Below, piece by piece: positions 40,611 to 50,626 of a stretch of 64,000 nucleotides of DNA (the stretch's first letter is position 1; every line of letters begins with the position of its first letter). Origin of the DNA: Moesziomyces globuligerus (taxonomy: Eukaryota > Basidiomycota > Ustilaginomycetes > Ustilaginales > Ustilaginaceae). Both the position numbers and the translations under genes were made by a program. Location of the stretch: assembly GCA_030849465.1 (NCBI GenBank), contig JARVLF010000006.1, forward strand, positions 1,364,001 to 1,428,000, in the 5' to 3' direction. The notes beneath the pieces were generated by a model. It did not search any database. It saw nothing but the letters and a program-made list of their open reading frames with translations, and was not told where the DNA came from.

Positions 40611-41200
40611 TTTACCGCGCACGCGCACGTGCGCCCCAGGTCACCGGACGACAAACCCGCGACTGGCTGCCGCAACGAGAGCCAGCTAGGCACACGTGCC
40701 ATTCAACGCTTCGGGTCGCTACGGCGGGCTCTGCTCCACCGACTCGATCTATCATGCAGATGCAGATGTGCCAGCCGCACCCGGACGGGCGAGTGGGAGA
40801 GCCATCGCGGTGCTGTGCCATCTTGCCGTCCAGAAGGGGCCGCTTGCGACGACGGCGCCGTCTTTCTGTGCTCCATGCATGTCGCTACTCCACACTCTGC
40901 AGCACGCTCTGGATCGCTCTGCGCCTTGTCTTTCTCAATGCAGTGCCTTTACTCTCTAGCATGCTGCAATGATACGCCTGTCTCATATGGATTTGTTCTC
41001 GCAACGGGTGTGACTTCCGACCCGGTGTCAGGCTCAGGGTCTGCCGCTTAGCCAAAATCGCCTCCACATGGCGTTGTGTAAATTTGTCTCGCGCGCGCCA
41101 AACGCTTTGGGGAACGCTGCAGGGTGCATGCGACTTGCAGCAGTCGCTCTCCCTTTGGTTCTTCAACGTCCCGCCACCATCCCAGTCTGCTCGCTCAAGA
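40611..41200. other. Intergenic between the SDS22-like and zinc-LysM-WD40 genes
   Basis: 590 bp containing the terminator of one gene and the promoter of the next. Nothing else recognised. The frame of the next gene is open upstream to 41084 but without an ATG. Confidence 0.5.
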
Positions 41201-43495
41201 ATGTCGTCGCTGTGTCTGGGTTGCTCTTCCACCATACCGGACACGGTAAAGCCGGCGTCGGTGTACGTGCACGGCTGCTGCGGTCGGAAGGTGTGCGCTG
41301 CGTGTCTGGAACGGCAGGCTCGGCTCGCGACCTTCTGCCCGCTGTGCGAAGACGCCCATGCTGCCTTCCGAAAGGGTCCGCGTAGCGACGTCACTCGCGC
41401 AGGCCAGATCGTCTTCGACGCCTCCACAGCTCTCGACGAAGAGACACAAGACTCCCCTCCCCCGCCGTATACAGAGCCAGGAGAACAGACGGCGCCAGCC
41501 TCGGCGTTTGTGCTCCAGGACGATACCAACGACAACGACGACGATGATCATGCCAACAAGGACCCCAGTGCGTCGAGGGGAAAGAACGGCAAGGCCACTC
41601 CGACGTTACTGAGCAGACAAACATCCAAGGCGGGTGCGGACGCCGAGCTCGACGTTTCTCCGCTGCGCGCAGCTGAAGAGGCGAGCGGCGTGGACGCGCT
41701 CGTAGCGCACCGGCGCAAGGTCGATCCACACTCATCCGTCTCGCGCTCTTCGGCGCCTTCGAGCAGGAGTGATGGAGAAACGCGACAGTACTGGCTGCGC
41801 AAGAGCGATACGCTCGCGGCGGTGGCGATCCGATTCGGCGTCTCGACGCACGAGCTGTGTCTGCTCAACGCCCTCCCGCGTGCAGTGCTCTCGACCTCGC
41901 CGCATCTGCTGCACACGCGTGCCTTTATCCTCCTCCCTGCCCGTGCCGTCGACGAGCAGCTCTCCGCCCACCCGGAGCTGGCCGCCGCGCTCCAAGGCCC
42001 ACCTCGACGCTCGTCGCGAGAGAAGACAGCCGCCGCGAGGCGTAACGCCCAGGCAAAGTTCCGCGCCAGCCTCGCACGCACCGCTTCCTCCAGCAAACAC
42101 ACGGACGACGCTCCGCCGGACGAGCGCGCAGCGCGCGCCTACGTCTCGCTCGCCGAGGACGAGTTCCGCCTCGTCGACTTTGGCGAGGGCTGCGACGAGA
42201 ACGGCCTCGCGCTGCCGTACGACGCCGAGATGGAGGAGGAGGACGGGCTGGTGGATTCGGCGCGCGTGCGCAGGTTCGACGCCGTGCTGACGCACGCACT
42301 CGCTCGATGGCACATGGACTCGGTCTGGGAACGGCAGCAGCGCGCGAATGGGCTCGACCCCTCGACGATGCGCACCCCCGCCACCGCAAGCCGCGTCGAA
42401 GCGGCGGAGAAGGAGACGGCGGGCACGAGCATGGTGGGGCGCTGGTTTGCACGTGCGCTCCACGCCGACAGGGCCGGGGTATCTCCAGGTGAGCAGTCTC
42501 CCTCCACACGTAAGCCTCGTCATGTCGTGGCGCTCTCGAGCTCAGTCCGACTGCCTACGCATCTGAAGCAGACGTATGCGGCGCACAAGGGTCCGGTCAA
42601 CGTAGTGCGCTATAACTCGCTTGGACGCTATCTGCTCACGGGTGGATCGGATCGGGCCATCCGGCTGTGGAACGCCAAGCAGCCCGCGGAGGAGCCCATC
42701 ACGACGTACGCGCAGCACAGCTACGAGGTGCATGCGCTCGACATTGCGCGCGACAATACGCGCTTCGCCTCGGGCGGCGCGGACAAGAGCGTGTTTGTCT
42801 GGGACGTCGCTACGGGTGCCGTGGTGCGTCGGTTCAGCGGCTTTGTCGGCCGGACCAACGAGGTACGGTTTGGGGGTAGGGACGAGGATGGGAGTGTGCT
42901 GGTGGTGGGTGGCGGGGATGGTGTCGTGCGCGTGTTCGACCTCAGGGCACAGGGTGCGTGGCGACCGATGGTCGAGTTGGCCGAGGCCAAGGATGCGGTG
43001 ACGGCGCTCTGCGTCAGGGGGGAGCGCATCTATGCGGGCAGTGTGGATGGCGTGTTGCGATGCTACGACCTGCGCGCGGGCGAGGTGAGGGCGGATACGC
43101 TGCCTGCACCCATCACGTCGGTGTGCGCGTCCAAGTTGGAGACGTCGGTGCTGGTGGCTACGCTCGACTCGACGGTGCGTCTGCTCGACACGCGCGACGG
43201 CGCGCTGCTGCAGTCGTATCGCGGCCACAGGCACGATGAGCTCCGATGCGCTGCGGTGCTCGCTGCCAACGAGGAGGGCGTCATCGCAGGCGACGAACAC
43301 GGCAACCTCGTCGGCTGGGATCTGCTCTCGTCCGAACGTGTCCCCGTCGGCCCCAAAGATGGACCTGCGCATGCTAAGCCCATCCTCTGCCTCGAACCCA
43401 ATCCCGATCCGGCTCTTGCGCTGCCCGAAGTCGTCACTGCCTCCGCAGACGGCTCTGTAAAGATATGGTCCACCTCCCCCACCCAGCCTGCATGA
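41201..43495 (+). CDS. Composite protein: Cys-rich zinc finger, LysM domain and WD40 propeller (WDR83/MORG1-like)
   Basis: 764 residues in one uninterrupted frame from the first ATG. Residues 5-49 hold paired cysteines (CLGC, CC, CAAC, CPLC) like a small RING-type zinc finger. Residues about 195-248 are a LysM domain (YWLRKSDTLAAVAIRFGV, then LCLLNALP and FILLPA). There is no signal peptide, so this is an intracellular LysM of the type found in eukaryotic cytosolic proteins rather than a secreted chitin-binding effector. Residues about 452-760 are WD40 repeats closely resembling WDR83/MORG1 (LTGGSDRAIRLWN; YAGSVDGVLRCYDLRAGEV; ATLDSTVRLLDTRDGALLQS). WDR83 is a MAPK-scaffold and spliceosome-associated protein in animals. 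Separate proteins normally carry these parts. No splice sites were found that would separate them convincingly. Function of the fusion unknown. Confidence 0.85.
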   Translation: MSSLCLGCSSTIPDTVKPASVYVHGCCGRKVCAACLERQARLATFCPLCEDAHAAFRKGPRSDVTRAGQIVFDASTALDEETQDSPPPPYTEPGEQTAPASAFVLQDDTNDNDDDDHANKDPSASRGKNGKATPTLLSRQTSKAGADAELDVSPLRAAEEASGVDALVAHRRKVDPHSSVSRSSAPSSRSDGETRQYWLRKSDTLAAVAIRFGVSTHELCLLNALPRAVLSTSPHLLHTRAFILLPARAVDEQLSAHPELAAALQGPPRRSSREKTAAARRNAQAKFRASLARTASSSKHTDDAPPDERAARAYVSLAEDEFRLVDFGEGCDENGLALPYDAEMEEEDGLVDSARVRRFDAVLTHALARWHMDSVWERQQRANGLDPSTMRTPATASRVEAAEKETAGTSMVGRWFARALHADRAGVSPGEQSPSTRKPRHVVALSSSVRLPTHLKQTYAAHKGPVNVVRYNSLGRYLLTGGSDRAIRLWNAKQPAEEPITTYAQHSYEVHALDIARDNTRFASGGADKSVFVWDVATGAVVRRFSGFVGRTNEVRFGGRDEDGSVLVVGGGDGVVRVFDLRAQGAWRPMVELAEAKDAVTALCVRGERIYAGSVDGVLRCYDLRAGEVRADTLPAPITSVCASKLETSVLVATLDSTVRLLDTRDGALLQSYRGHRHDELRCAAVLAANEEGVIAGDEHGNLVGWDLLSSERVPVGPKDGPAHAKPILCLEPNPDPALALPEVVTASADGSVKIWSTSPTQPA

Positions 43496-45674
43496 CCCCC
43501 CACCCCCGTTTCTCTCTTTGCAACCTCTCCCTTTGTATCCATTGCTGCGACAGGCGAGGCTGGCGAGGCTTTAGACCTCCGTGCGTAAGCTCGTAAGCTC
43601 GGGCAACTGCCAAGAACGAGGACCGCTGAGGCTGCGCATCCCGACGGGCCGCGGCTGGTCAACTTAGCTTGATTGAGCAAGGGGCTCCACAGACATGCAA
43701 TCGCGCACAGAGTCTCTTCCCCCGCACAACGGCCCGAGATGAACGCAGCCGCTCGAGCGGCGGTAGGCTCCTGTAGAGGGTTTTGCGGGGCACCTCCTTT
43801 CGCCGTTGCCTACGCGACGCTTTACAGTCACAGTTCCAGATGGCTTTCCCTCGCCAAGTTTGTGGCGCAGAAGACAGAGTTTCGCCGAGCGACGTGCGCC
43901 TTCTTTGTGCAGTTGCGCAGGCACACATGGCCTGCGCGCTCTGCGCGGGCTGCGCAGGCTGCGCGTCGGATGTTCCGATGTCGCACATTAGCGTCTCCTC
44001 CACGCGACCCAAAGACGCCACGAGCGTAACCCTTGAACCTCGCATGTCTCTATTGTGTAGTTCTATTGAGGTCGTGCTTTGCGATGGCGATCTTTGCCTC
44101 TCGAACGGAAGGAGGAGCAAGTTGGCTTGTGCAAGCGATGGTCGGCTCGAGAGGTCCACCTCGCATGTGACGTACCGATGGGCAGCCAAGCAACGGCGGG
44201 CGCGATGGGACGGGGACCTCTGTTCTGCGTGCCGAAAGCGCGAGCCGATGCGGCACATTCTCGGTCGACTCGGTCGACAGCCCATGTGCCAGAGGTTTTT
44301 TCGCACTCCTAGCCGACATCGCTACAGGCCCAAGTTCGGAGGAGCGCTGACCTCGTGATGCGCAGGGGTTTTTTTTTCTTTTCACCGATGTGACAGCAAA
44401 TCCGCAGTCGCACCGCTGCAGCCAGCCGCCGTGCCGTGCAAGTGCCGCCGCGTGCAGCAAGCCAAAATTCTCCGCGGGCGGCACCTGCAGTGCAGTCGCT
44501 GAGTTGGAAATTTAGGCCCTCGCCTGACGTCGTGTTGCTTTGCAATCCTCCTCCCCGCCCTGCAGCCCAATCCCACCTGCCTCGCCTCGGTGGGCTCACA
44601 GGTCTACAGACACCCTGAAAGCTCTACGGGCTGGATTGAGGCGCAATAGGCGAGCGCAGGTGATCATGTAGGATCAAAGGCACGGGCTGAAGAAATGCGG
44701 GCGGAAGCGGTTGGAGTGGACTCGATGCGTGCGCGGAGGATTTTCGGAGGATTGGCAAGCTCGCTTGGGCGGCCGCGCGCGCAGGCATGGTTTCGGCGCA
44801 TCCTAGCAGCTGCGCTTGACCGCGCATCTCGGGCAAAGATTAACCGCGGACGCAGCGCATGGCCGACGAGGTGCGAGGATGCGCGCGCACCTGATGCTCG
44901 AAAGCTCGAGGCGTCGAGCAGCGTCTAGAATCTAATTGTGCCAGCCGCGGGTCGCGCCTGATGCCGTCACCTTGCGACCGAAGCGGCGCTCGACGAGGTA
45001 GCCTGATTGGCAGCGAGGCGCGGGGAGGATCTGCACTGCTCAACCCCACCCGACCAACACCGAAACGGAGCGAACCGCCAATGGCTCCGAACCCAATCCT
45101 TCGGCGGCGCCTCCGATCAAATGCGCATGAGGCGGGATGCTCGCCCACCTCATACAAGTCATCAGGTCGAGAGGGTCCTGGGGCAGACCTCTCGAGTGCA
45201 AGTCAGAGAGGGCAAGTGACAATAGGCGTCGAGGGCCGACGGCTGGACGCGTAGGATCGGTTGCGTCTCGTGCCAAATTGTAGCTTTCGCCTGGCTCGCT
45301 TGCGGTCGGCGCAGCCGAACTTGCTCCTTCCTCGTCTGCTGCGTGGCGCAAAGTGGCCGGTCTCGAGCCCTGCACTGACTCGGCCAGTCACCTCCTGCCC
45401 CCCCCACGCTGCGCTACGTCCCTTGCCGGTGGACTCGCCCAACATCCGCTTCGAGTCGCCTCGGTAGCCGTCTCTCGATTGGCTGCTATTGGCTGCTGCC
45501 GCCTTACTCAACCCCGACCTCTGCCATGGTGCCATCGCATCATCGGACCGCAACGCCTGCAGCTGCTTGAGCTTCCCCCGCTTTCCACCTGCGCACCCAA
45601 AGTCGGCACACGAGCACCACGACCAACCCCTCTCGCAGGTCCCCTCGAATTGACCGACCTGCCTCCCTCCCCTT

Positions 45675-45690
45675 CCCCCCCCCCCCCCCC
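45675..45690 (+). repeat. Homopolymer run of 16 C
   Basis: Uninterrupted C16, about 190 bp upstream of the transporter ATG and just before the TATA-like element. Such runs mutate readily in length and are prone to sequencing error. Confidence 0.9.
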
Positions 45691-45722
45691 AGACCTCGCT
45701 GCGCCTACACTCGTTCTGTCTC

Positions 45723-45730
45723 TTATAAGA
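45723..45730 (+). promoter_or_regulatory. TATA-like element of the sugar transporter gene
   Basis: TTATAAGA lies 147 bp before the start codon, downstream of the C run. Position suits a fungal TATA box; there is no direct evidence for its use. Confidence 0.4.
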
Positions 45731-45876
45731 ACTGCTGGCTACAACACCTACCTTCGCGGGTTGCCCCTCCCCTTACTCTCGCTCCATCACCTCTTCCATT
45801 CGCGATTCGGGCCTCTTGCTCTGTGTGGATCACGGCGAGGCTTGCTATACCCCTTTCACCTCCCCCTTTCGCCAAC

Positions 45877-47604
45877 ATGGGTGGCGTCGCTGCCTCCTCC
45901 TCGCCCAACGGCGTCACCGTGGGCGAGACCAAGCTTCTCTCCAAAGCAAACGTCCGCCCCATCTTCTTCTGCGCCCTCGCCGTCGTGGGTGCCGTCCTCT
46001 ACGGCTACGATGGTACCTACTTCACCGGCATCCTCGAGATGAACCGCTTCAAGCGCGACTTTGGCGTCCTCAACGAACGCGGCGAATACTACATCCCCTC
46101 CAACGACCAGTCGCTCTACGCCTCCATCGTCCAGGCCGGCGAGGTCGTCGGCTCCCTCATCGCAGCCCCGCTCGGCGACTACGTCGGCCGTCGCGGCGGC
46201 TTCTTCGGCGCTTGCACCCTCGTCACCATCGGCGTCATCCTCCAGCTCGTCACCATCGGATCCAAGGCGCTCCTCACCCTCGGCCGAGGCGTGCTCGGCG
46301 CCGGCGTCGGCGTCATCTCCAACTGCACGCCCCTCTACCTCTCCGAGATCGCTCCCACCCCCATCCGCGGCGCCATCGTCTCGTCCTGGCAGCTCATGCT
46401 CGCCATCGGTCAGGTCATCGGCGCCTGCATCGCCCAGGGCACCAAGGACATCGATTCCACCTGGTCCTACCGCATCCCCATCATCTTCAACCTCTTCTTC
46501 GTCGCCATCCTCGTCGCCTCCCAGTTCATCATCCCCGAGTCGCCCCGTTGGCTCATCCAGAAGAACCGCGACGAGAAGGCGCTCGCCGCGCTCAAACGCG
46601 TCAACAAGGGCCAGCACGACGACGTGCGCGACAAGGTCATCACGCTCGAGTACAACTCGTTCCGTCGCGCACGCCAGGACGAGCTCGAACTCTCGGGCGA
46701 AGGCGGCTGGGCCACCCTCTTCCACGGCGTCGAACTCCGCAAGTTCATCTGCGTCCTCGGCATCCTCATCGGCCAGCAGATCGGCGGCGTGCAGTTCATC
46801 TTTTCCTACACCGTCACCTTCATGAAAGCCGTCGGCCTCAAGGACGCCTTCCTCATCACCATCATCGTCGACGTCATCGAGGTCGTCGGCGTCCTCTGCT
46901 CCTTCCTCCTCGTCAACCGCTTCGGTCGCCGTCCCCTCCTCCTCGTCACCTCGGTCCCCATGTTCATCTCCCTCTTCGTCGTCGCTGGCATCGGAACAAA
47001 GGGCCTGCCCCCGCAGGGCTTCTCCCTCCCCTACCCGGGCGTCATCTCCCTCACCGAGGGCCGCACCATTGCCGCCATGATCTGCATCTACGTATTCAGT
47101 TTCAACTTGGCCTTCGGTCCGTTGGCCTGGGTAGTGGCTTCCGAGCTCGCTGTTGGAAAGAATCGCAGCAAGATCATGTCGGTCGGTACGGCGTGTTTCT
47201 GGGTGATCGCCTGGGCGGTCACTTTCACGCTGCCGTACCTTTTCTACGACGCCGGTCTCGGTGCGCAGATCGGCTGGATCTACGGTGCAGGCACGCTCAT
47301 TGCCATGGCTTTCGTCTACTTCTACATCCCCGAAACCTTCGGCCGTTCGCTCGAGGAGATCAACGAGATGCTCGAGGCCGGCGTCCCCACGCGCCAGTGG
47401 ACGACGTACGTGACGCAGCAGGAGAGGCTGATGATCGACCAGAGCACGCATGTCGACGACGACTCGGCGCTCAGCACCAATCCCACCGACCTTTCTCCAA
47501 CAGCATCGCATGCCGATGACAAGAAGGGCGCCGATGCCAAGCTCGGTGTCGACAGCACGCGAGATGGCAATGTGACGCGCCTTGGTACGGCGGATGTCGC
47601 TTAG
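45877..47604 (+). CDS. MFS sugar transporter (hexose/maltoside-type permease)
   Basis: 575 residues, intronless, with 12 predicted membrane spans. Sugar-porter motifs: GYDGTYFTGIL in TM1, DYVGRRGG after TM2, RGVLGAGVGVISNCTPLYLSE, PESPRWLIQKNRDE at the start of the central loop, GQQIGGVQFIFSYTVTF in TM7, NRFGRRPLLL, and PETFGRSLEEINEM after TM12. It should be a proton-coupled plasma-membrane importer; the substrate cannot be told by eye. The start at 45877 (MGGVAASSSPNG) is the first ATG in frame. The last 75 residues are a Ser/Asp-rich cytoplasmic tail. The long upstream region suggests condition-dependent expression, which is an inference. Confidence 0.9.
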   Translation: MGGVAASSSPNGVTVGETKLLSKANVRPIFFCALAVVGAVLYGYDGTYFTGILEMNRFKRDFGVLNERGEYYIPSNDQSLYASIVQAGEVVGSLIAAPLGDYVGRRGGFFGACTLVTIGVILQLVTIGSKALLTLGRGVLGAGVGVISNCTPLYLSEIAPTPIRGAIVSSWQLMLAIGQVIGACIAQGTKDIDSTWSYRIPIIFNLFFVAILVASQFIIPESPRWLIQKNRDEKALAALKRVNKGQHDDVRDKVITLEYNSFRRARQDELELSGEGGWATLFHGVELRKFICVLGILIGQQIGGVQFIFSYTVTFMKAVGLKDAFLITIIVDVIEVVGVLCSFLLVNRFGRRPLLLVTSVPMFISLFVVAGIGTKGLPPQGFSLPYPGVISLTEGRTIAAMICIYVFSFNLAFGPLAWVVASELAVGKNRSKIMSVGTACFWVIAWAVTFTLPYLFYDAGLGAQIGWIYGAGTLIAMAFVYFYIPETFGRSLEEINEMLEAGVPTRQWTTYVTQQERLMIDQSTHVDDDSALSTNPTDLSPTASHADDKKGADAKLGVDSTRDGNVTRLGTADVA

Positions 47605-48608
47605 TGCGACGCTCGCACTAAGCGCTCGCGAGCATTTCTTCAGAAAAAGGTCGTAAGGACACAGGGATCCCAGCCGACACGCTCGTGCCATGGGCGCACT
47701 CTCATCCACGCTCCTCCGACTCGCTCCAGGTCACAGTTGTACTCTTAGCATTCGTTCCGCAACGCACGTGTTCCCTCGTACAATGGCTGCGGATTGTTGC
47801 TGTGGGCAGATTGAGCTTTTCGCGAGAGACTTGATACCTCGCAATGTGGTTTCTTCTGCGTTTTCATTCATTCTTTCCTTTTTTTTTTCTTTTTGAACGA
47901 AAGCCGAACGAAAGCCAGTCGCAAGCCACCGAGCCAGATACGCACAAGGACTGGATACCAAGCCGGCATATGCCGATGTGCAGGCTGTGCATCGCAAGCC
48001 GGCGGTGGATCTGTAGTTGTACTGGCTGTCGATCCGACCGCGGACAGCCCAGGCCCAGTGAGAGGTGCGTGCATGGTGAAAGGCCGGTTGCGCCGTCAAC
48101 ACAACCCCCACCCCCCCCACTCCTCGTCCTCCTGCTTCCACTCTTCCACTCTTCCACCCTTCCACCCTTCCACTCTTCCACTCTTCCACTCTTCCACTCT
48201 TCCACTCTTCCACTCTTCCACTCTTCCACTCTTCCACTCTTCCACTCTTCCACCCTTCCACCCTTCCACCCTTCCACTCTTCCACTCTTCCATGCATACA
48301 CCATGCATCGCAGGTCGAGTATACGGTCTCCTACGTCGGTGTGCTACAGTCTGCGTGAGCCTACTGCGACTGAGCTTGGCTCGTCTCGCTGATTGTACTT
48401 GAGCCTCGGTGATGCACACACGCCCAATGTTCCTCCAGCTCGTTCTAGCTTGCAGATGATGCACTCAGAGCCAGCGTCTGTCACAATCAAGCATGCCAGC
48501 GCCGTTTGCCGTTTCACGACGACGCACACGATCGCTACGCGTAGCCAAGGGACGACGACATTGCGAACAAAAAGATGACGATATGCGTCCGAGTGCGGCT
48601 AGAAGAAC
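47605..48608. other. Convergent intergenic region with a minisatellite
   Basis: 1.0 kb between the ends of the transporter and the HIRIP3-like gene, dominated by an 8-bp minisatellite. All open frames across the array are periodic artefacts of a unit that lacks stop codons. No gene seen. Confidence 0.7.
48136..48292. repeat. 8-bp minisatellite, about 20 copies
   Basis: The unit TTCCACTC, with interspersed TTCCACCC variants, repeats head to tail for about 157 bp. The variant units cluster near both ends (pairs near 48152-48167 and a run near 48248-48271), giving a roughly mirrored arrangement. Confidence 0.95.
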
Positions 48609-49863
48609 CTAGTCAGAATCAGAGTTGAGATCAGCGGCAAAGCTGGCGAGCGACGACTTGAACGACCTCTGTACAGGAACAATTCGGCATAACCAGACGC
48701 AAGGGTGAGTCCAAGTACGAGATGCATTCATGAAATTCGTCGAAAGACCGACTTACGCTTCGAGTGGGACCTTGATCCTCGCTATCTTCCGAGACGTCCT
48801 GCTGTGCGCGATTGGAAGACTTCGCGTTGCCACGACGAGACGGGGCGTCATCAAAGTCGCTTTCATCCTCCTCGTCGTTGTTCCCGTCGTCGTCATCGAT
48901 AACAATGGTGGCGGTGGTCTTGGAGCGCGAGGCTCTCGTGGGTCTCGAGCGGTTCGAGGCCAAGACAGTGTTGCCCTGAAGAGCCTCTAGTTCGTCGTTG
49001 AACTCGCGCTCGGCACGGATCTTGCGCGCCTGTTCGACCGACCCTTTGCCCGTCATGCCGAGCTCACGCAGCACACCCTGCACCACGGTGCACTGGCGCG
49101 CGAAATCCGACTCGTCCACGCCGGCGGCCTCGTAGAGCTTCTTCCAGGCCTTGCGCACGCCGCACTCGCCTACGAGCTTCTTGAGCCGCACCAGCCGCTG
49201 CTCGGCCTCGCTCCCGCCCGAACTCGCCCGCGGCTTGGCCTTGGACCGCCGCGAGGCAGCCGACGACTCGGACTGCGCCGGCTTGGCCTTCTTGCGCGAA
49301 CGCGACGTCGAGACGTCCTCTTCCAGCTCGCTAAAGTCGTTCGGATCCGAGTCTTGCGCATCGCTGACGTCCGAGTCGTTCCCAGGCACCTCGGTGGGCT
49401 CGGCCTCGTCGTCCGAATCGGACGTAGCGAGCTTGCGTTTGGGCGCGGACGCAAATTTGGACCGAGCAGACGCAGACGACGCGCGAGGCTTGGACTTGGA
49501 CTTGGAGGTAGCCGTCGAGGACTTGGCCGGGGAGGAGGCGCGCGAAGATGACGCGACGGCCGAGGCCGACTGTCGCCGGGCGGCGACCAGGTTGACCTGG
49601 TCCTGGATGGCCGAGTTGATGAACTTCTTCTTGCTCTCGAGGTCGACGCCAAAGTGGTCGTTGAGCATGCTGCGGACAAGCCGCTTGGTGTGTTCGCTGT
49701 ATGCGCAGCAGCAGAAGCAATCGGTCAGTACGGGCACCATGGGCGAAGAAGGCTGGTGAGGCTGGCGAGGTCAAGGTACTCACGCTACGGCGTCATTGTC
49801 AAAAGCCCGTTCGATGATGACGCGGATCTGGTCGACGATCTCGACGTCGCTGGGCAGAGACAT
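48609..49863 (-). CDS. HIRIP3-like histone chaperone (DEK_C and CHZ-type domains)
   Basis: Three exons (49863-49784, 49696-48757, 48668-48609); all junctions are GT-AG and in phase, giving 359 residues. Residues about 1-58 form a DEK_C-type helical domain (EIVDQIRVIIERAF; LVRSMLNDHFGVDLESKKKF). A long Ser/Lys/Asp-rich middle contains nuclear-localisation-like patches (SRKKAKPA). Residues about 205-285 match the conserved C-terminal HIRIP3 region (LVRLKKLVGECGVRKAWKKL; VVQGVLRELGMTGKGSVEQA), a CHZ-motif H2A-H2B binding element. Acidic tracts (IDDDDGNNDEEDESD) follow. HIRIP3 binds histones and the HIRA chaperone in animals. The short last exon gives FKSSLASFAADLNSDSD. Nuclear chromatin role well supported; orthology less so. 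Confidence 0.82.
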
Positions 49864-50626
49864 GGCTGACGAGCCTCGCGACGATGTTCGACGGATGCCG
49901 GTGGCCGTGGCAATGGAAGGAGCAGTAGAGTCGATGGCTGAGGCTTCAAGTGGAGTAGCAGAAAGGCATGGAGCGCGACTCGGCAGCGCGACACTTTCCT
50001 CTCCACGCACTGCCGAAAGGGTCCAGGTGAGAAGCAACACAATCCGAGTGCAGTCAACTCAGTCACAGCGCCGCCCGATGCACACGCTTGAACAAGTCCA
50101 CTCCCAGTCGCATCGGCATGTCGATTCCATCTCATTCGGCTGAGGTGCATCCTTCGTGCTGTGGCGCATGTGTTGGTCACAACCACATTAGCCGCCGCAG
50201 GGTGACGGCTGCACACTGTGACTCCCGATTCACGATTGGAGCTTCGACCTCGCCTGATCCACTTACTGTAGGCAAAGTGCACATGGCCAGAGGCGAGTCG
50301 CGTCGCGCTCTCGTTTCAGCCGCGCTCGGATCAAATACTAACATCCGCGGTCGAATTTTTCGGCCCAGGAGCCGGCTCAGACCAACACTCGCACTCGCAC
50401 GCAACACCCTCGACCCCTTCGTACCCATGCCAACTGCGGCGCGTCTTCATCCGTGCCACCATCACCTCGTCCACAATATACCCGCATAGACCGCACCCTT
50501 AATCTCCCTCACCAGCTCTCACCGCCCTCTGGACTCTCCATCCGCGCGTTCCTCCTTTTCCGCATAAGCGCGCTCACGCGGCGACTCGCACCCTAATCTC
50601 GTCCCGGCTTCTTCTCCTATACCAGC
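49864..50626. promoter_or_regulatory. Divergent promoter between the HIRIP3-like and GCP2 genes
   Basis: 763 bp between two start codons. An AATATACCC element near 50475 is about 150 bp before the GCP2 ATG. No further gene supported. Confidence 0.5.

Larger units (their letters stand above)
43496..45876. other. Large intergenic region upstream of the sugar transporter (2.4 kb)
   Basis: The first part is the terminator of the WD40 gene; the rest is a long promoter. It has a T-rich run (44369-44383), a 16-base C run and a TATA-like element near the transporter. Frames of about 190-215 codons occur on both strands over each other (43659-44358) but show no family motif. I could not support a gene or RNA here. 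Confidence 0.55.

Noticed and set aside
41201..42500. LysM region as a secreted chitin-binding effector
   Set aside because: There is no signal peptide, the domain follows a zinc-finger-like segment, and it is fused to a WD40 propeller, so an intracellular role is far likelier.
43659..44358. Overlapping frames of about 190-215 codons on both strands
   Set aside because: Neither shows homology, splice context or a sensible codon pattern, and they oppose each other.
45856..47709. Long - strand open frame over the sugar transporter
   Set aside because: Acidic Asp/Glu/Gly-rich translation produced by complementing hydrophobic codons; the + strand encodes a complete MFS protein.
48096..48464. 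Repetitive protein frames (KSGRVEEW-type units, and STLPLFH-type on the other strand)
   Set aside because: The 8-bp unit lacks stops in all frames, so several frames stay open at once. They begin and end with the minisatellite.
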